NCBI GenBank assembly: GCA_013397845.1
Contig: VZTG01001885.1
Coordinates: 48,662 to 112,661, forward strand
From: Melanocharis versteri
Taxonomy: Eukaryota > Chordata > Aves > Passeriformes > Melanocharitidae
Reading direction: 5' to 3'
Length of the DNA stretch: 64,000 bases
Below are positions 48,648-62,383 of the stretch, in pieces. The position numbers and the translations under genes are program-made. The notes under the pieces were generated by a model, which was given only the letters and a program-made list of their open reading frames with translations, searched no databases and had not been told where the DNA came from. Positions within the stretch are counted from its first letter, which is position 1, and each line of letters opens with the position of its first letter.

Positions 48648-51600
48648 TGGGCAAGTGGCACAGAGCCTGTGAATTTTGCTTTTGGGATTGGCTCAAATGA
48701 AAACCTGAAGAATGATGCATATGTGGGACAAAAAGGAGCTTCAATTACTGATTTCTTTAACTCAAAGTGATGCTTTATCCTTTCTTCTCTCACCACTTAA
48801 AGAGGCTTTTGAATTTCTCAGTTTAACACAGAAAATAAAGGTGACTCTTTAATCACTTTTAATGAAATGACCCTGTCAGGTTTGAAGTGATACTGATTTA
48901 AAGTTTTAGAGGGAGGGGGAAGATTACAATCCATGTGATGTGGCAGCCTCAATAGACTCAGATTATAATTATCATTGCCATTAAACACTAATTAGTACTG
49001 TTAATTAGTTAAACGCTAGACTAAGCCTGTCTTGTTCTGCTATTATGTTGTATTTATTTATTTAGGGGAACAAGGGAAGGTAAATTATTCAGGAAAATTT
49101 GATTTGGTCCCTCTCACAAGAAGAGTGGCTCTTGATCCTATTACTGCTTGTCTCTCTGTATTTTATGAAATCGTAGAAGTTATCTTGTAGAATCGCTGGA
49201 GAAGAGCAGTAGTTCAGCTATGCACAGCTATCCTCCCAAGGAAGATCTTCACTCTGCTACTCCAGCTCTGCTCTATAACATAATAGTGGCTCTGTGCCTG
49301 TGCAAGCCAATGGAGAGTTTGCCTTTGACTTCAGTGGCAGCAGAAACAGGCCCCAAAATGTCACAAATGTACTCGCCTGTCTCAGAAATAGAACTAGGAC
49401 AGGTCTAGAATATGATTAAATTCTCTGATTGCTCTACAGTGATTATTATGGGGATCTTTTCAGTGTGTCATGTCAAGAAGTACACTCAGGGACACAGTCC
49501 TCCTGTCTTTTGAAGGTTGAGTTTATAGAAATATTACATTTCCCCTTATGGAGATTTGTGCTTTGAAACAGCAGTTGGCAAGAGAGTGTAGTGAGTGACT
49601 CATGGTGCCCTGCTCTGCCAGAATTAGGGAAAACTGAAGTGGGTAACATTGCTCTGTAGCTGTGAGAAAGAAATAGGAGCTGGTTCTCTTGCTTTCAGAG
49701 CTACAGTTTGGAGTCCAGAATTTTCAGAATCTCAGGCAAGATTCAGAGATTCTTGAATTGGTGTGGGAACCACTCTAAATAATACCAGAATGGCATGTAG
49801 ATGAAAACATGGAAAACTTTTCCTGTGGAAGCATGATGCTAGATCAAAGACAAGGTTACATGAGGGAGGAAGGGGTTTACTGATATGCATAGAGTCTGTT
49901 CTTGAAAGAGTTATTCACAACAGGCAGGGGAAGGTCTGTAATGCTCTACAAAATAAAGTCCTGTAGCTTTGGCTGTGAGTACCCTTACTCACTGACCTGT
50001 CCTTTTTCTTCTGAAAAGAGAGTGTCTTTGCTGGGTAAAGGGTTTAGACTGCTGTCTCTCTGAACCAGGAATATCTCCTGTCTTTTGCAGGTATTTAATC
50101 TCAAATACAGGCAGCTGCCATGCAAACACTACTGACCAGAAGTGGAAAAGGCAATGATAATGTCTGAGATACAGCAGCAGCTGGGTCACTGTAGAACAGG
50201 AAAAAATATGTACTAATAAGGGGAGAATTGTGTGTCTGTGTATAAAGTGTCAAATATGACTTGGAATATAATTTCCAAAGTTTCTATTTTAAAATCTATT
50301 TTGAAGTTCCTTTTCCATTTTTAATTACTTACATTTGTTATAAACTTTATTTTTTTTTAATTTGTTCTCAAAGTAAACACTTTTTATCCACTCAAAGTTT
50401 CCTCTGTCCCTTTCCAGGTCACTTGATCCTGAAAAATGTAGAGAATTCATCTTCATCCTGTTTTTAATTAAATTTTCCATTTGTTCGTGTGAGTTTGCTT
50501 TTGCCTTTTTTTAAAATTTGTATGTGTTTTACTGAGTTTCCAGGCATGTAGGCACAACTTTTGAGTAAATAAACTTTTTATTTCACTTTAAAAAATACAA
50601 GCTGTCTTTTTTCCTATATTGCCATCAGATCTATTAACAAGTATCTAGAAATATATATTAAAGGTTTTGTATAGCACTGAGTAATTAATTAACAGAACTG
50701 GTACATGATGAATCATTTAAGTGTACCTGGATAACTCCACACAGTAATAAGCTCTGAGCATCTTGTTTTTCAGTGAGGTGGAGACACCCCATGAGATCTA
50801 TTAAAATTTCATGTATCTCTTTTTCCAGAATGCAGGTGGGATCTTATCCAAACACTGGAGAGCTGAAATCTTGAGTACAAGCTTTCACTTCTTGTCCTGG
50901 ATTCGACTGAAGCTTTTCTGATGGACGACTCCCTTTTCTGAAGAAGAAATCTCTGAACACCAACCTCACTATTTTTACAGGAACAACAAAACATGCTTTC
51001 TTTGAGTTTTGCAATAGGCATAAAAGCACGTGACAGCAGTGTTGCAAAATAAACAGTAAGTAGAAATTAAATATAAAATATGCACTAGCAGGTTTACCCC
51101 TTTGAGAAAGATTGACCTGCCTGTGACAGAACCTATTCAGGATGGACTATACATCACTGGTGCCCTTGTTATGGGTGTGGTCTAAGAGGCAAAACACAAT
51201 GGAATGTGTGAGTACCATTTGGGCTGTAACTCTGAAGGAAGATGTGATGAGATGGACTATAAGCTCTATATTGAATGGTCCTGCTTTGATTGCTTTGTGT
51301 CATCATCGTTCTAAAATTCATAACCCCCGCAATTTTGGAGGTGAATAGTGTTAATGCATTTTACAGTGTGATTGGTTTAACAGCATGTCCTGCAACACAA
51401 TCTGGTTTGCAACAGCAGAAACTGAAACTGGAGAAGGGCATTTAATATCTGGCAGACAAAAGTGGTGATTTCCAAGACTACGTGAGTTCCTGCACCTTGA
51501 TGCTGTAATATTTTGTTGATTTGACTGTGACTTATGATTTGCAATTGCAAAATATGTAAATCTTGTAATGGCAAAATCATTAAGGGATAATTTTGGTTCC

Positions 51601-54600
51601 CACTGAAGCCTTTGACAAATGCCCTCTTGATGCTAGTGAGAACATTAGCAAGGTGTAGACCTCTAATTTGAAACTTTTAAATTATGAACAGAGGCCCGTC
51701 TGAGTATTCTTTGAAGTATAAACAATGAGCACTCAGTTCCAATTCTGCCCCCATTGTCATCTGCTGGTGGGAGGGGATTACCTGTCCCCAGGAGCCAAGG
51801 CCAGGCTCCAGCACCTTTCCCTTGGCCTGGCAGAGCTTGGGGTTCTGCAGCCAAGGCAGCCAGAGGGTGTCTGTGCAGTCAGGTGAGGGCTCTGTGCTGC
51901 CTCCTATTCACAGCTGGAAGTGAGCACTTCGGAGGAAAGCAGTTGTGGATTTTTTTTCTGAGGAAAGAACAAGGGCTTTTCCAAGAGAGGAGGCTTCTGC
52001 AAATGCTGGCTGGTGGAGTCAGAAATCTGGCTATCTGCTCAGGCTTTCTGTAACCTCCATAAATAAAAATAGCACTTCTATGCTCATTTTTTTTATCAGT
52101 ACATAAAATAGCCTCACCTTTCTTTGTCCTCTTCTCTTTCTCCATATTTTTCTTTCTTTCCTGGAATCCAGTTTCCTTATTCATTGTATCATGCATCCTG
52201 CTCAAAGAAAACTCATCAGGCTTACTAGATATGAAAATGATCATATTTTTTAGGATTTTTCTAATTTCTTCTGCTGTAATGGATGGCCACATGCAAAACA
52301 ATGAGAAACATAAGGACACTGAAATCGCCCCTCTGTAATGAACAAATAAATCATGAAGCTGGGAGTTTCTAGGGAGCTTAAAGGACTCCTTCATAAATTA
52401 GGAGATTACTTTCTAATATAAATTGGCTGGTCCAAAAAAAACCCAAACCAAACCTCAAAAAAGCAATGAATCAAAATTGGTCTTCACTGAGGGAGACCTT
52501 GGAAGACCTTATACTCATTTTTCAGTTCATTTTTTCTGTCTTAAAAATCCTGTCAGTACTTCCTGTGCTGATTTTTGGCATATTTGGTAGCATCTTAGTC
52601 TAAGAAGTTTTGCAGCAGCAACACAATTCAGAATGACTGCATGGTGAGATTGCTCCAGCAGGAGACTCCACTCAGGCCATGGCTAATGTACATGTTGACT
52701 TAAACTAGCTCAAAAAAAGTGCTCATGGCTGTTATGGAGGGGAATGTGAATAATTTTTTATGTAAGGGCCTAACAAGTACATCACTTACCCCCAAAAAAT
52801 TAAAAGCAAACAGTAAGAGAGAACGGCTCTGGCCCTTTTTTTCCTCTTCCTCTTTGAAACCTCTTCAAAAATTCTGGATGTATTCCCTGACTGTAAAAAG
52901 AGATTGAAATTTTTTTGTTGTCTTTTTACTTAGATAGTAAGAATAAAATCCCTGGCTGAAGGAGTTAACAGATGTATATGAAAAGTGAAACGAAAATATC
53001 ACCAGCACCAAAATTAAATAAATTCTTTATTATATCACCAGTACATTGAATTGAACTGCTAAAAACTCTGTGCTCTGGCTGGCAAGCTGAATGAAATGTG
53101 AGACCACATAGAAACTTCTGCAGAGAACAGTTTGTTTGAGGATTGTCACTTTGCTCTGAGAGAAATGTCTCCTTGTTTCTTTTTGGCTGTGGTAATTAAC
53201 TTTAAGTCTCCACAGAGAACTGTATTATGATGATGTGGCACCTGGGAGCCAAGTGTTTGTACCCTCTTGATCTCTCACAAGAAATGAGACTTCAGTTCTT
53301 GAGGAGGAAGAAAAGAGTGAAAAAGGCCTGTCTCTCAGGGAATACTGTCAGGGCATTAGAGTAAACAATGCCTGTATCCTTTCATGGATGACACAAACTG
53401 GTTCATCCGCATCTAAAAGGATGGGGAAGAGAAGAACGGAGCCTACGGCTTATTGAACAAAACCTGTATTCTGGGCCTTGTGGCTGTTTGAATGATCCAG
53501 TCATAATTAGAGAGTCCTCATGAAATTAATTTTACTTACTCCTTTTACTAAACAAACTGTTTATGGTTTGGGACAGCTTGGGACTCCAAATTGTACCTTT
53601 CAGTGTGAGAGAAGAAAGAGGAGTGTGAAGGCAAGTTGGTTAGTCGATTCTGCATGCCATAGCTGAGACAAGGAAGATGAAGTGTGATTCTCATTTTAAA
53701 TTGGCTCAGAAGTCCTGGCACTTCTGTTCCAGGTGAATTGGAATGAGATTTTCATGGAACTCATTCTTCTATACAGACTGGCAGACATTTAGTTCTGATT
53801 AGAACTGATTAGGCTGGGATGCTCTGCCACCTGCATGTCCATTTTGCCCCATGCAGACTGCCTTGGCCAAGGCTCTTCCATTCTTCCTGTTGCTGGCCTT
53901 GCTGGGCTGACAGCCAGGCAGAAGGAGGGGGTCATCTTTTGTTAGATCTTTTTCTCTAGAACATCTGTTAACAATCCACCATTATTTAAAAGTAAAAGCT
54001 AGGTAGCTGTAGCCAATTTAAGACCACATCTCTGTGGAAAAGGCAGCTTTAGGGAAGAACACTAGATAGCCATGTTCCTTCCTCTCTCTGAAAAAAAGAG
54101 GCTGTCTGGTGTGAAAACTGTTTGGAGTAAGTATTTCCATTACTCAGAGACAATCACATTGTAAATTGAAGTAGAGAGGGTGCTAGTTAATTGCCTCAGT
54201 GGTTATTTGCCTCTAAATGGGTTAGAAGGATAGGCACAGACTGGCTGTAAGGGGTTTAGTCATGTGAACTGAATACTGACGTTTCTAGAACAAATCATCA
54301 TCTTTATTGATTAAATTCAGACTATATAAAATCAGATAAAGTAAGGGAAGTTTTGAGATTTTCCTGAGAAAACTCCAGCTACCTCATCTCTTGCAAATAC
54401 TTCTTAAGTAATTTTCAAGACTTACGACGAGAGAGACACAGCAACTTCCTGGAAATTTATTCGAGTATCTAACTTCTTATATAGACAAGAATTTTCTTAT
54501 TCCTTGCAGCAATTCAAACCCATTTTTGCTCATCCTGTCTACCACAGATAAACAGTATACCCTTTACAATATCTTATGTGTTAAAGAATATGGTTGTGTC

Positions 54601-57600
54601 TTCTAGGCTTTTCTGCAGCTTAAACAACCTCAATTCTTTTTTGATAGAACCTGGTTTTTAAGACCATTAGTTATTTTATTTTGTCCCTTTGGGAACATCT
54701 TTAGCTGGTCCATCTGAATTGCCAAAGCCTGACCCACTGCTCCCAGTTATGAATAACAAATGTGTCATTCTAAAGCTTTTCTTCAGATGTCAAATACAAA
54801 TGTCGAATCATCTAGAGAAGTCACTTGTTTTTTAATGGAATGATTTGTCTTTATGTGGTTCTTATTCTGGTGTTCAACACTTGGAGAACTTGTTTATTTT
54901 GTAAGTGTGAACTGTCATTAATAACTGTCATTAATTATTACTGAACATATTTGGTGATGCCTTGTGAATGCTTTTGGAAATACACTTTTAATCTTTAGGT
55001 TTTGATATTGGTGACCTCTGTAATATGGTGTGTAATGAAAAAGATAGCTTATTAACCAAGTTTCTCACCTTTTTTATTTTCTCTTAATGCTACTCCCGAA
55101 TAATGTAGGTAATGTAGTAATTCCCCAGAAATCTTGTCTATACCATACTTTACCTTTCTGTAGTTCTTTTAGACCTTGCCGAGTCCTCTCATGTCCAAAG
55201 AAATCACTCCTGCTCTTATCAGTCTCTCGTATTTGAAGCATTCTCTTTGATTATTTTAATTTTTCTTCTGGAGCCCACTAGTTTGGCAATGAACTTTGAA
55301 ACTAGGCTTACAACCACTCTGAAGGTGCCTCCAGATGGAACCAAAGCGTAGATTAGTACTAGAATGCATCATGTGTCTGGTAATGGGATGAAGAAGCTTT
55401 TATGTTCATCCTTGTAGGTTATGACACATACTGAAATTCTGGTGTTAGTTGCAAACACAGTCATCATGCTTCAAATAGGGGGTTTGTTGTTATTTTAATT
55501 TATTTATATTTAATTCTCTCCTGTCTCTTTTCCAGCATTCTCCCTTGAGATGAATAGATGATCATGATGAGTTTCTAAATTTTTAATTAGTCCTTTTAGA
55601 CTAGATAAATGTGGTTTTCAATTACTAAAAACCCAAAATTTTTTCTTGACTTCTGGAATAACAATTGCACAGGAGGCGTTTTAGGCAGTACTATGTATAT
55701 TGAAATGTAAGGCCAGGTACATTCAGTTTTCAGTACCCTCCCTAGTCCAAACTGGGCTGTGTCAGTCCGCAGTTGGAGCTAAACAGCTCTGCCTGTATTG
55801 ATGGTAAAGGGGCTGGTCACTGCTATGAACGTAAACTTCCATTTGAAATCCTGCAGATCAAGACAGGAATACTCAAGGGGAGATGGCTGTGACAGAGGTA
55901 GAGTTGGGCATGATCCTCCACTATGCAGTGTCCTGTTTTTTATTCAATCTGAAATTTTTGAATTTAAATTTATGGGGGTTTTTCTTTCCACTTGCAGGGC
56001 AGACATTCTGTTTCCCAAACAGATCCACTTTTTACAAAATAGGCTGGTCATTTTACTTCTGTGGCTGAATTTGTACTCAGGTAGCTTTTGATGGATATGT
56101 TTTTTATATTTCTCCTTGTGGTGTAGAGCTTCACCGGAAGTTTGACTGGCTCCTGTGTTTTGTTGTGTTCATTACAGGGGGATGCATACAGAGCTTTCTT
56201 GAAGCTGCTGTTTGGTAAGAGAATTACAGAGAGGGAGCAGCCAACTTGTTTCCTCTTCAAGATGTGCTGAAACAAAAGAAGTACCTGTTGGGCTGCCCCT
56301 CGTCTTTTTCATGTTCAAACTGGATGACAGTCGAGGCAAGTGCACATGTCAAATGACATGCTAAGTCCCTTATATATCACAAGGCAGATTTCCCCTTATT
56401 TTAGGGTTTGTGTCACATATCGTGAGCTGGATGGTGATTTTTATTAAGTGCTCAGACATTTATTGCTGACTTCCTCTGATTTCCTCTGACAGCTCTGTGA
56501 CTATAAGCTCCACTGCTCTCCTAATTCAGACACATACATTTACCTATCATTGGGGCACAGATTACCAGTATTGCAAATTTTGATTTATTAAAGTTCATGT
56601 TGCCACAGAAACACTTTTAGTTAGAATTCCTTTGGAGCAGCTGACTTTTCTGTATTTTTCATCATGTCTCTTACTAAATTTTTAAATTAATTTCATGGCT
56701 AGGTACAGTACCCTACTGTGCACAATTATGGCACCAATATAAAATCTAAGCATCACAAAATAATTTCCAAAATCTAGGCAGTTGTTGGAACCATAGCAGG
56801 AAAATCAACAGAAAAGACCTCTCTTTTTACCTTAAACTGAGTCATTTACCTGACACTTAAAATACTGTCTTTAATATTTCTTTCTACCTCGTTAGAGAGT
56901 TAAATAATCCATGAGATAGTGTGTATTAAAAATGTATTCAAAATATTACAATATTGCTTTTCAAAAAGCCTCACAGATCTACCTTGTGCACTAAGCCTGT
57001 ACCTCATATGTTGGTTAACAGCCAAATGGAGCTATGTCTTACAGTCTAATTAAACATAAAAATCAGGACAACCAGAGATGTCTTTTGTAAATTAAAAGTC
57101 CTCTTTTATGTGCTGTGGAGGTGTCAGCACTATTATAAGGACTAATCAGACATTTTACAACATCCTGGTACCAGAGACAAAGTGGCATTGTGTGTAGTTT
57201 AAAGATTATTAAATTTCTTTAGCACATGGGGTTAGATTTTTAAGGATTCATTCAGTGCTTACCTGCTGTTACAAGAGGAAGTACTTTATTGTCTCATAAG
57301 AAGGAACTGGGCTTTTTGAAGAATTAAATGCTTGTATGTAATGGCAAGCTTCCACTTCTGAAAGCCACTGAAAAGAACAAGCAAATTGTTGTAAATGTAG
57401 TGGGCTTCATGTGTTCATGTCCAATCATAAATCCCAGCCAGAGTATATATCTATAAATCCAAACTCACCTGCTGATTGTATGTGGCATTTCATATCAGTT
57501 TCCTCTGTAAAATACGTATTTCTATCACTCATCTCCCCTCCCCAGCAAACACCCAGATAACTCTTTGCTTTCCTTAACAAATGTAATTAGCAGAACGCCT

Positions 57601-60600
57601 GGGCCAATGGTGTGTGCCTTTTCAAAATAAAATTAGATTATCCATTTCGTGCATAGACATTTCATTTAACATCTCGTGATTTCTAAACCAGACTCATGCT
57701 TATATTGGGCAGTAGGAAAGGTGGGGACCAACTTGTTTTCATACTTTATTTTTTAATGCTTGCATTGTTGTCACTCAGAACTTGGTTATAATCATAATCT
57801 TGCCTGTTGCTTCCATTTTTCCTCCTTTTTCTACATGGCTTTATGTGCATTCACATCTTGTGTGTGAGATTCTTTTTTTCTTCTTAGTGCTTTACACGCC
57901 TGGCTAGAAAAAGAAAAAAACCAAACCCAAGACAAATATGCACACATTCATTTTGTCTTTATCTTAATGATAGAAAAATTTGTGAAAAAATATGTGTGAT
58001 GTGGTCCCTACTGTGCTTGTACACAAGTGAGCATTGCCCTTTGTGAACAAAATTTGTAGGTATATCACAGATTTATCTGAAGCTTCTAGTATTTATGAGT
58101 AGATCTTAGGATGAGGCATTCTGAAGATGTTAATCAATGTCAGCTCTAAAGAGTAATTTTACAAATTTCATTTAGTACGTGAACTTCATGCAAAAATATA
58201 TCTTCTGATTAACTGTCTAAACTGAAATGAAAAGTTTTGTCTGCCTAGTGTGAGAGCAGTCAATGTTTAACAGACAAACAACTGTTTCGAAAGAATTCAA
58301 CACCCAGATGTAATGGACACATTTGAAACTAAATTTTCCACGTGGTGTTTAGGAATTTAACCATGCAGTGCACATTAGTGTTAATGGGAAATTGTCTGGA
58401 CAAATCTCTGCACATTACACTGCAAATGCACTCCTTAGTGTTTAGAGCTGGCCTGTTAACACCTATTGTAGAACTGCACTCAGAAAAGGACCGGAAGAAA
58501 TATGGTACCTGAACATCCATCACACAGCAGTACAGTGCCCCTTTCAGCTCCACTCCTCCAGTTTTGGGGGGGGCGGGGGAGTTCTTTTATTTGTTCTTCT
58601 TTTGGATTTATTTTTTTTTTACATAAATTCTGCAAGAAGACTGTATAGGGATATTCTTCCTTATGGAAAGGCATTTTCCCAGATTGAAAAATAACTGTTT
58701 TACCTGGGGGCCCAGTTGAAGTCAGCATGGAACCTGTGGAGAGGTTATAAATACAGCAATAAGGTTTTCTGCTTTTCTTTTCCTCTTTCATTTCTTTTTA
58801 ACTAGCCTTCATGTTAATCCCAGCTATTCTTATGCTGATTCTGGCCCTGATTCAGCTCCAGCAGAATTTAGAGATGAGTGAGGATAATGTAGTGGAGAAA
58901 GCCCCACATAAATTTGCCAATAGCATTTTTTAATTAACCAATGCTGACTTGGTAAAATTGGACTTGTGTTGAGAACACCTAAGTTTAGATAAAATTTTTG
59001 CTGCTCACTGCTCAATTTTTCAGTCCTTAATTTTCCACAGATAGCATATCTACCTTCAGAGTCTGGTTTCTCCACATTTATTTATACATAATGGAAGAAT
59101 TCTGATAGGACATTTTGGAAGTTGGTCATCTCAACACAGTTGTTGTCATCCTGGCAATAAAGACAGTGAATCTGGAATGTGGGCAAATGGCTGAGAGCAT
59201 GAAGCTGAAGCTGCTCTGTCACACTTACATTGGATGTCCCAGCCATCAAGCTGTGTGGAGAAAAAGACTTTATAGCACCTGTGAAAAACAGAAAATGTCT
59301 TTGTTTTGTTCCAGGTGACTGCCAATATTTTTGAAATACCAAATTTACTCTTCGTAAGCAAACGTTACAATGAGAATGTGGGGAGCCAAGAACTGGGTAG
59401 GGAAAATGAAGAATAGGGGTGTGAGATCCAACAGAGTTTTTTCAGAAAAGCATAGTCATAGAAGAGCTGCATTTCCATCTGGGATTTGTGTTTTGTGCAA
59501 GGTCTTGTGCTTTACTTTGGTTTGATGTTCTGAATCTTGCCTCTTTAAGAAAAAATTGAAATGAGGTGGAATAAAATATCTTTGCTGTGGTGACTCAGCA
59601 GAAAAACATAATTGCAACTATTTCTTCTTTTTTGGTCATTGAAATGAATGAAATGTGTAACTACACCCCAAATCCACTTGGGTAATATCTCTCCCTTGGA
59701 GACCTATGGACCTTGGAATACAATGTCTGATGGCTCCTATCACTTTTCTGAGAACTTGTGCAAGGAAACTGAACTCAGGTTAAACCCCTGTTCTTTGGGG
59801 AGCTGACACAGGATTTTGTATCTTCAATGGTAAAAGAGTCACACCGTAAAAATTCCTTTTTATTTTTCCAGTTCACAGTGTGCATTTGATTTTTACTGGT
59901 GCAGAATGTGTGCTCTAGTGTAAATACTGCCTTGTAGTTTTTCACAACTGCAATCTCTCAAAATTGGCAGACAGATTAATAACACATGCTCAAGGTGCTC
60001 ATTAGTTATTTCTACAATTAGTGGAAAAGTGCCACAGCTCATTCTAAGGAGTTATTAGGGGCATTTCTGTAGGAATGCAATCAATTCTTCGCTCTGTATA
60101 GTTAGCCAAAGCCAGCAGATCTAACTTAAAAAGTCCTTTTAAGGATCCTATAGAGACAAGTAAAACTAGATTTGAAAGACTTACCACAAAAATGCTGTTG
60201 ATCCACTAATGTGATTGAGGCTCTGGCACAGGGTATTTAACTTTTCCTCTTTACAATACTTTTCCAGAGGAATATGAAAGTGATATTCATGAGTTTCCCT
60301 TAAGTTGCTTGAGTGGCTCATGACAATTTTTTTCCTTTCCTCCTCCTTCCTCTGTGATGTATGCAACGGCAAACTATTCCTGATGAACATTTATTTAATG
60401 CTGTTCTCTGTACCTGTTCTTATTACTCACTAGAGCATCACTCCCCCAGAACTATGATTACTCTCTGCCTCCACTTCCTTTCAGGTTCTGTAATTTCCTT
60501 GCTTTGTTCCATGCTGTTCGCCTCTTCCAGCTCTGGCACACAGCACTGTATTGCTTAGCGAGGGGTCTGCTTGCCTGCAGCCCAGCCAGCCTGTGTTCAG

Positions 60601-61455
60601 TGTAGGCACCTGTTGGGATAGCTTTCCAGAGAGTTCCTTACAGCTCCATCATTGGCAGCAGTGGCTCAGTGCTACATGTCACCCAGTCTTTTTGCTTTGC
60701 TTGTCACCCATCAGCTTAGCTCTGCTCCTCTCACCTGTCAGGCCTCATTGTACGATCCTTGTGGCCACCAATCCCACTTTGATATTGGATCCTTTGCTTT
60801 TCTAATGCCTTCTCCAAATCCTGCTTCACCTAACTTCCTGCTGTCTTCTGCAAAAACTTTGTTATGTTTTCCTGCCTAAATTGGGATCCCCCACTCTTCT
60901 TCTCTGGCGTGCTGCTGTCTCCAAGGTCCCTTGGCTGAGGGATAGGGTCGAGACTGGGATCTTAGGTGTGACTGCAGTGAGGATCAGGGGGCACTGAGCT
61001 ACCAAAAGGGGAGGGTTGGGTGCAAGACCCCAAGGGCTTTTAGTCCTTCAGTAGGGCAGCTGTGTGATGGTCTACTGCCAAGGAAGGATTCCTTTGTTAG
61101 AAAAGTGTCTTATGAAATGATAGGTATGAGCCTTGGCACTCCCCAGGCTCTTGCTTTCTTCTCAAGAGATGCACATCTCACCATTGTACCACTGTCACCA
61201 GGACTGCAGTGAGCTGCAGGAAGCAGAAGGCCTGAACACCTGAAGCTGGAGGCAGGGTGACAATCTCAGCACAGCTCAGGCAGTTCTAGGTGGCCAGAAT
61301 ATGTTTAAAGCTGCTTAAAGCTGGTGGTATAAACACTAAACTGATGAGGCAGCCCCAAGCATTCTGATCTCTGATAAGAGAACTCAAACCTCTAAGCAGG
61401 GAGGCTTGTTGAAGTAAGATAAGCATGGTAGTTAGTCACTGCTTATTCCACATGA
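48648..61455. other. Long non-genic interval
   Basis: About 13 kb without a recognised exon. A 171-codon minus-strand open frame (51879-52394) has no domain, no clear splice context and a Lys-rich, low-information middle; it is not called a gene. A segment at 49305-49350 (TTTGACTTCAGTGG ... CAGGCCCC) resembles an old amniote dispersed repeat. A G-rich run lies at 58566-58580. Confidence 0.5.
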
Positions 61456-62383
61456 TCTTGTGTCTTGGTTTGAAAGACAGGTGTCTGCTAAGGAAGGCAG
61501 GAGCCTCCCCTGGAATGGAAAAAATGTAAACCCCCTTCCCTCCGAATTATTAAATTTTTTTTAAAAATCCAAGGGGGCTCTTAGGCAAAGATGTGAGGAT
61601 AGGAATAACAGTTCTTTACTATATATATAAATAAGATTAACAAACAACAACTATGGCATTAGCCACTAATAGAAACCCAGCACCAGCCTTCTCTCAGCCG
61701 CAGGCACTCTTCCCTTGGGTGCAGTTCCGGTCACAGCCGGCAGGGGCGCTGTGGCTCCCGGCGGGCACGGCAGGTGCGATGATTCCCCGCAGCTGCAGGG
61801 GGCGCTCCGGTGCGGCTCGGGGAGCACACGGTAATGGCCGCACGGCTGAGACGGGAAGGGACGGGAGAGAGGCTCGCTTCACAAACCCACAGGGGCGGCT
61901 GATCCCGGCAGGCTTGGGGTGTGGGGCTGCAGCTCGGAGAAAGACCTGGAGCAATGCTGAAGAAGCAGCGGAGGTGGGGCAGCGGCAGCCCGGCTCTAAC
62001 ACAGCGGGGAGAGAGGGGCGAGCCCAAAGACCCCGGGCACCCCAGCATCAGGAGAGGCAGCTCTGGTCTGGGCTCCGGTGGTGGCAGCGAATTCCCCTTC
62101 CTTAAGCAGCAGCTCCAACCGTCCTCCTCCGAAGCCGGGAGAAAAGAGCTGGCAGCTCCGCAGCTCCGGCTTTTACCCGTCCAATTCTCGCGGTATCCCT
62201 CCCCCTCTCTGAGAGAAACTCCCAGATAAGGGACATGTTATCAGAGACTCTTCTCTCCTGGGCTTGGCCACCTTCCTTTGCTCTCTTAAGTACCTGGCCA
62301 TTACAGTTTCTCAGCAATTTACGGGGGAAAATTCCTTTAAGCAGGAAAAAAACAAAAGGGAAAATCCAAACCTCAACATCTTG
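61456..62383 (-). mobile_element. Solo LTR with 5-bp TSD (ERVL-like class)
   Basis: The LTR spans 61461-62378 (918 bp), flanked by TCTTG at 61456-61460 and 62379-62383. Its ends are TGTCTTGGTTTG and CAAACCTCAACA, a good inverted repeat. A 5-bp duplication is usual for ERVL-type elements. The centre (about 61680-62180) is GC-rich with many CpG. On the minus strand an ATTGG box and GGGTAAAAGCC near 62170-62195 look like a promoter, and AGTAAAGAACTG near 61612-61622 may be a decayed poly(A) signal, so the minus orientation is preferred but not certain. An open frame of 150 codons within it is composition-driven. Confidence 0.85.

Noticed and set aside
49305..49350. Possible ancient amniote repeat (also about 15945-15985)
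   Set aside because: Similarity to a remembered consensus over only about 20-40 bp; too short to call without a search.
61653..62105. 150-codon + strand open frame
   Set aside because: CpG-rich centre of a solo LTR; no recognisable domain and overlapping frames are equally open.
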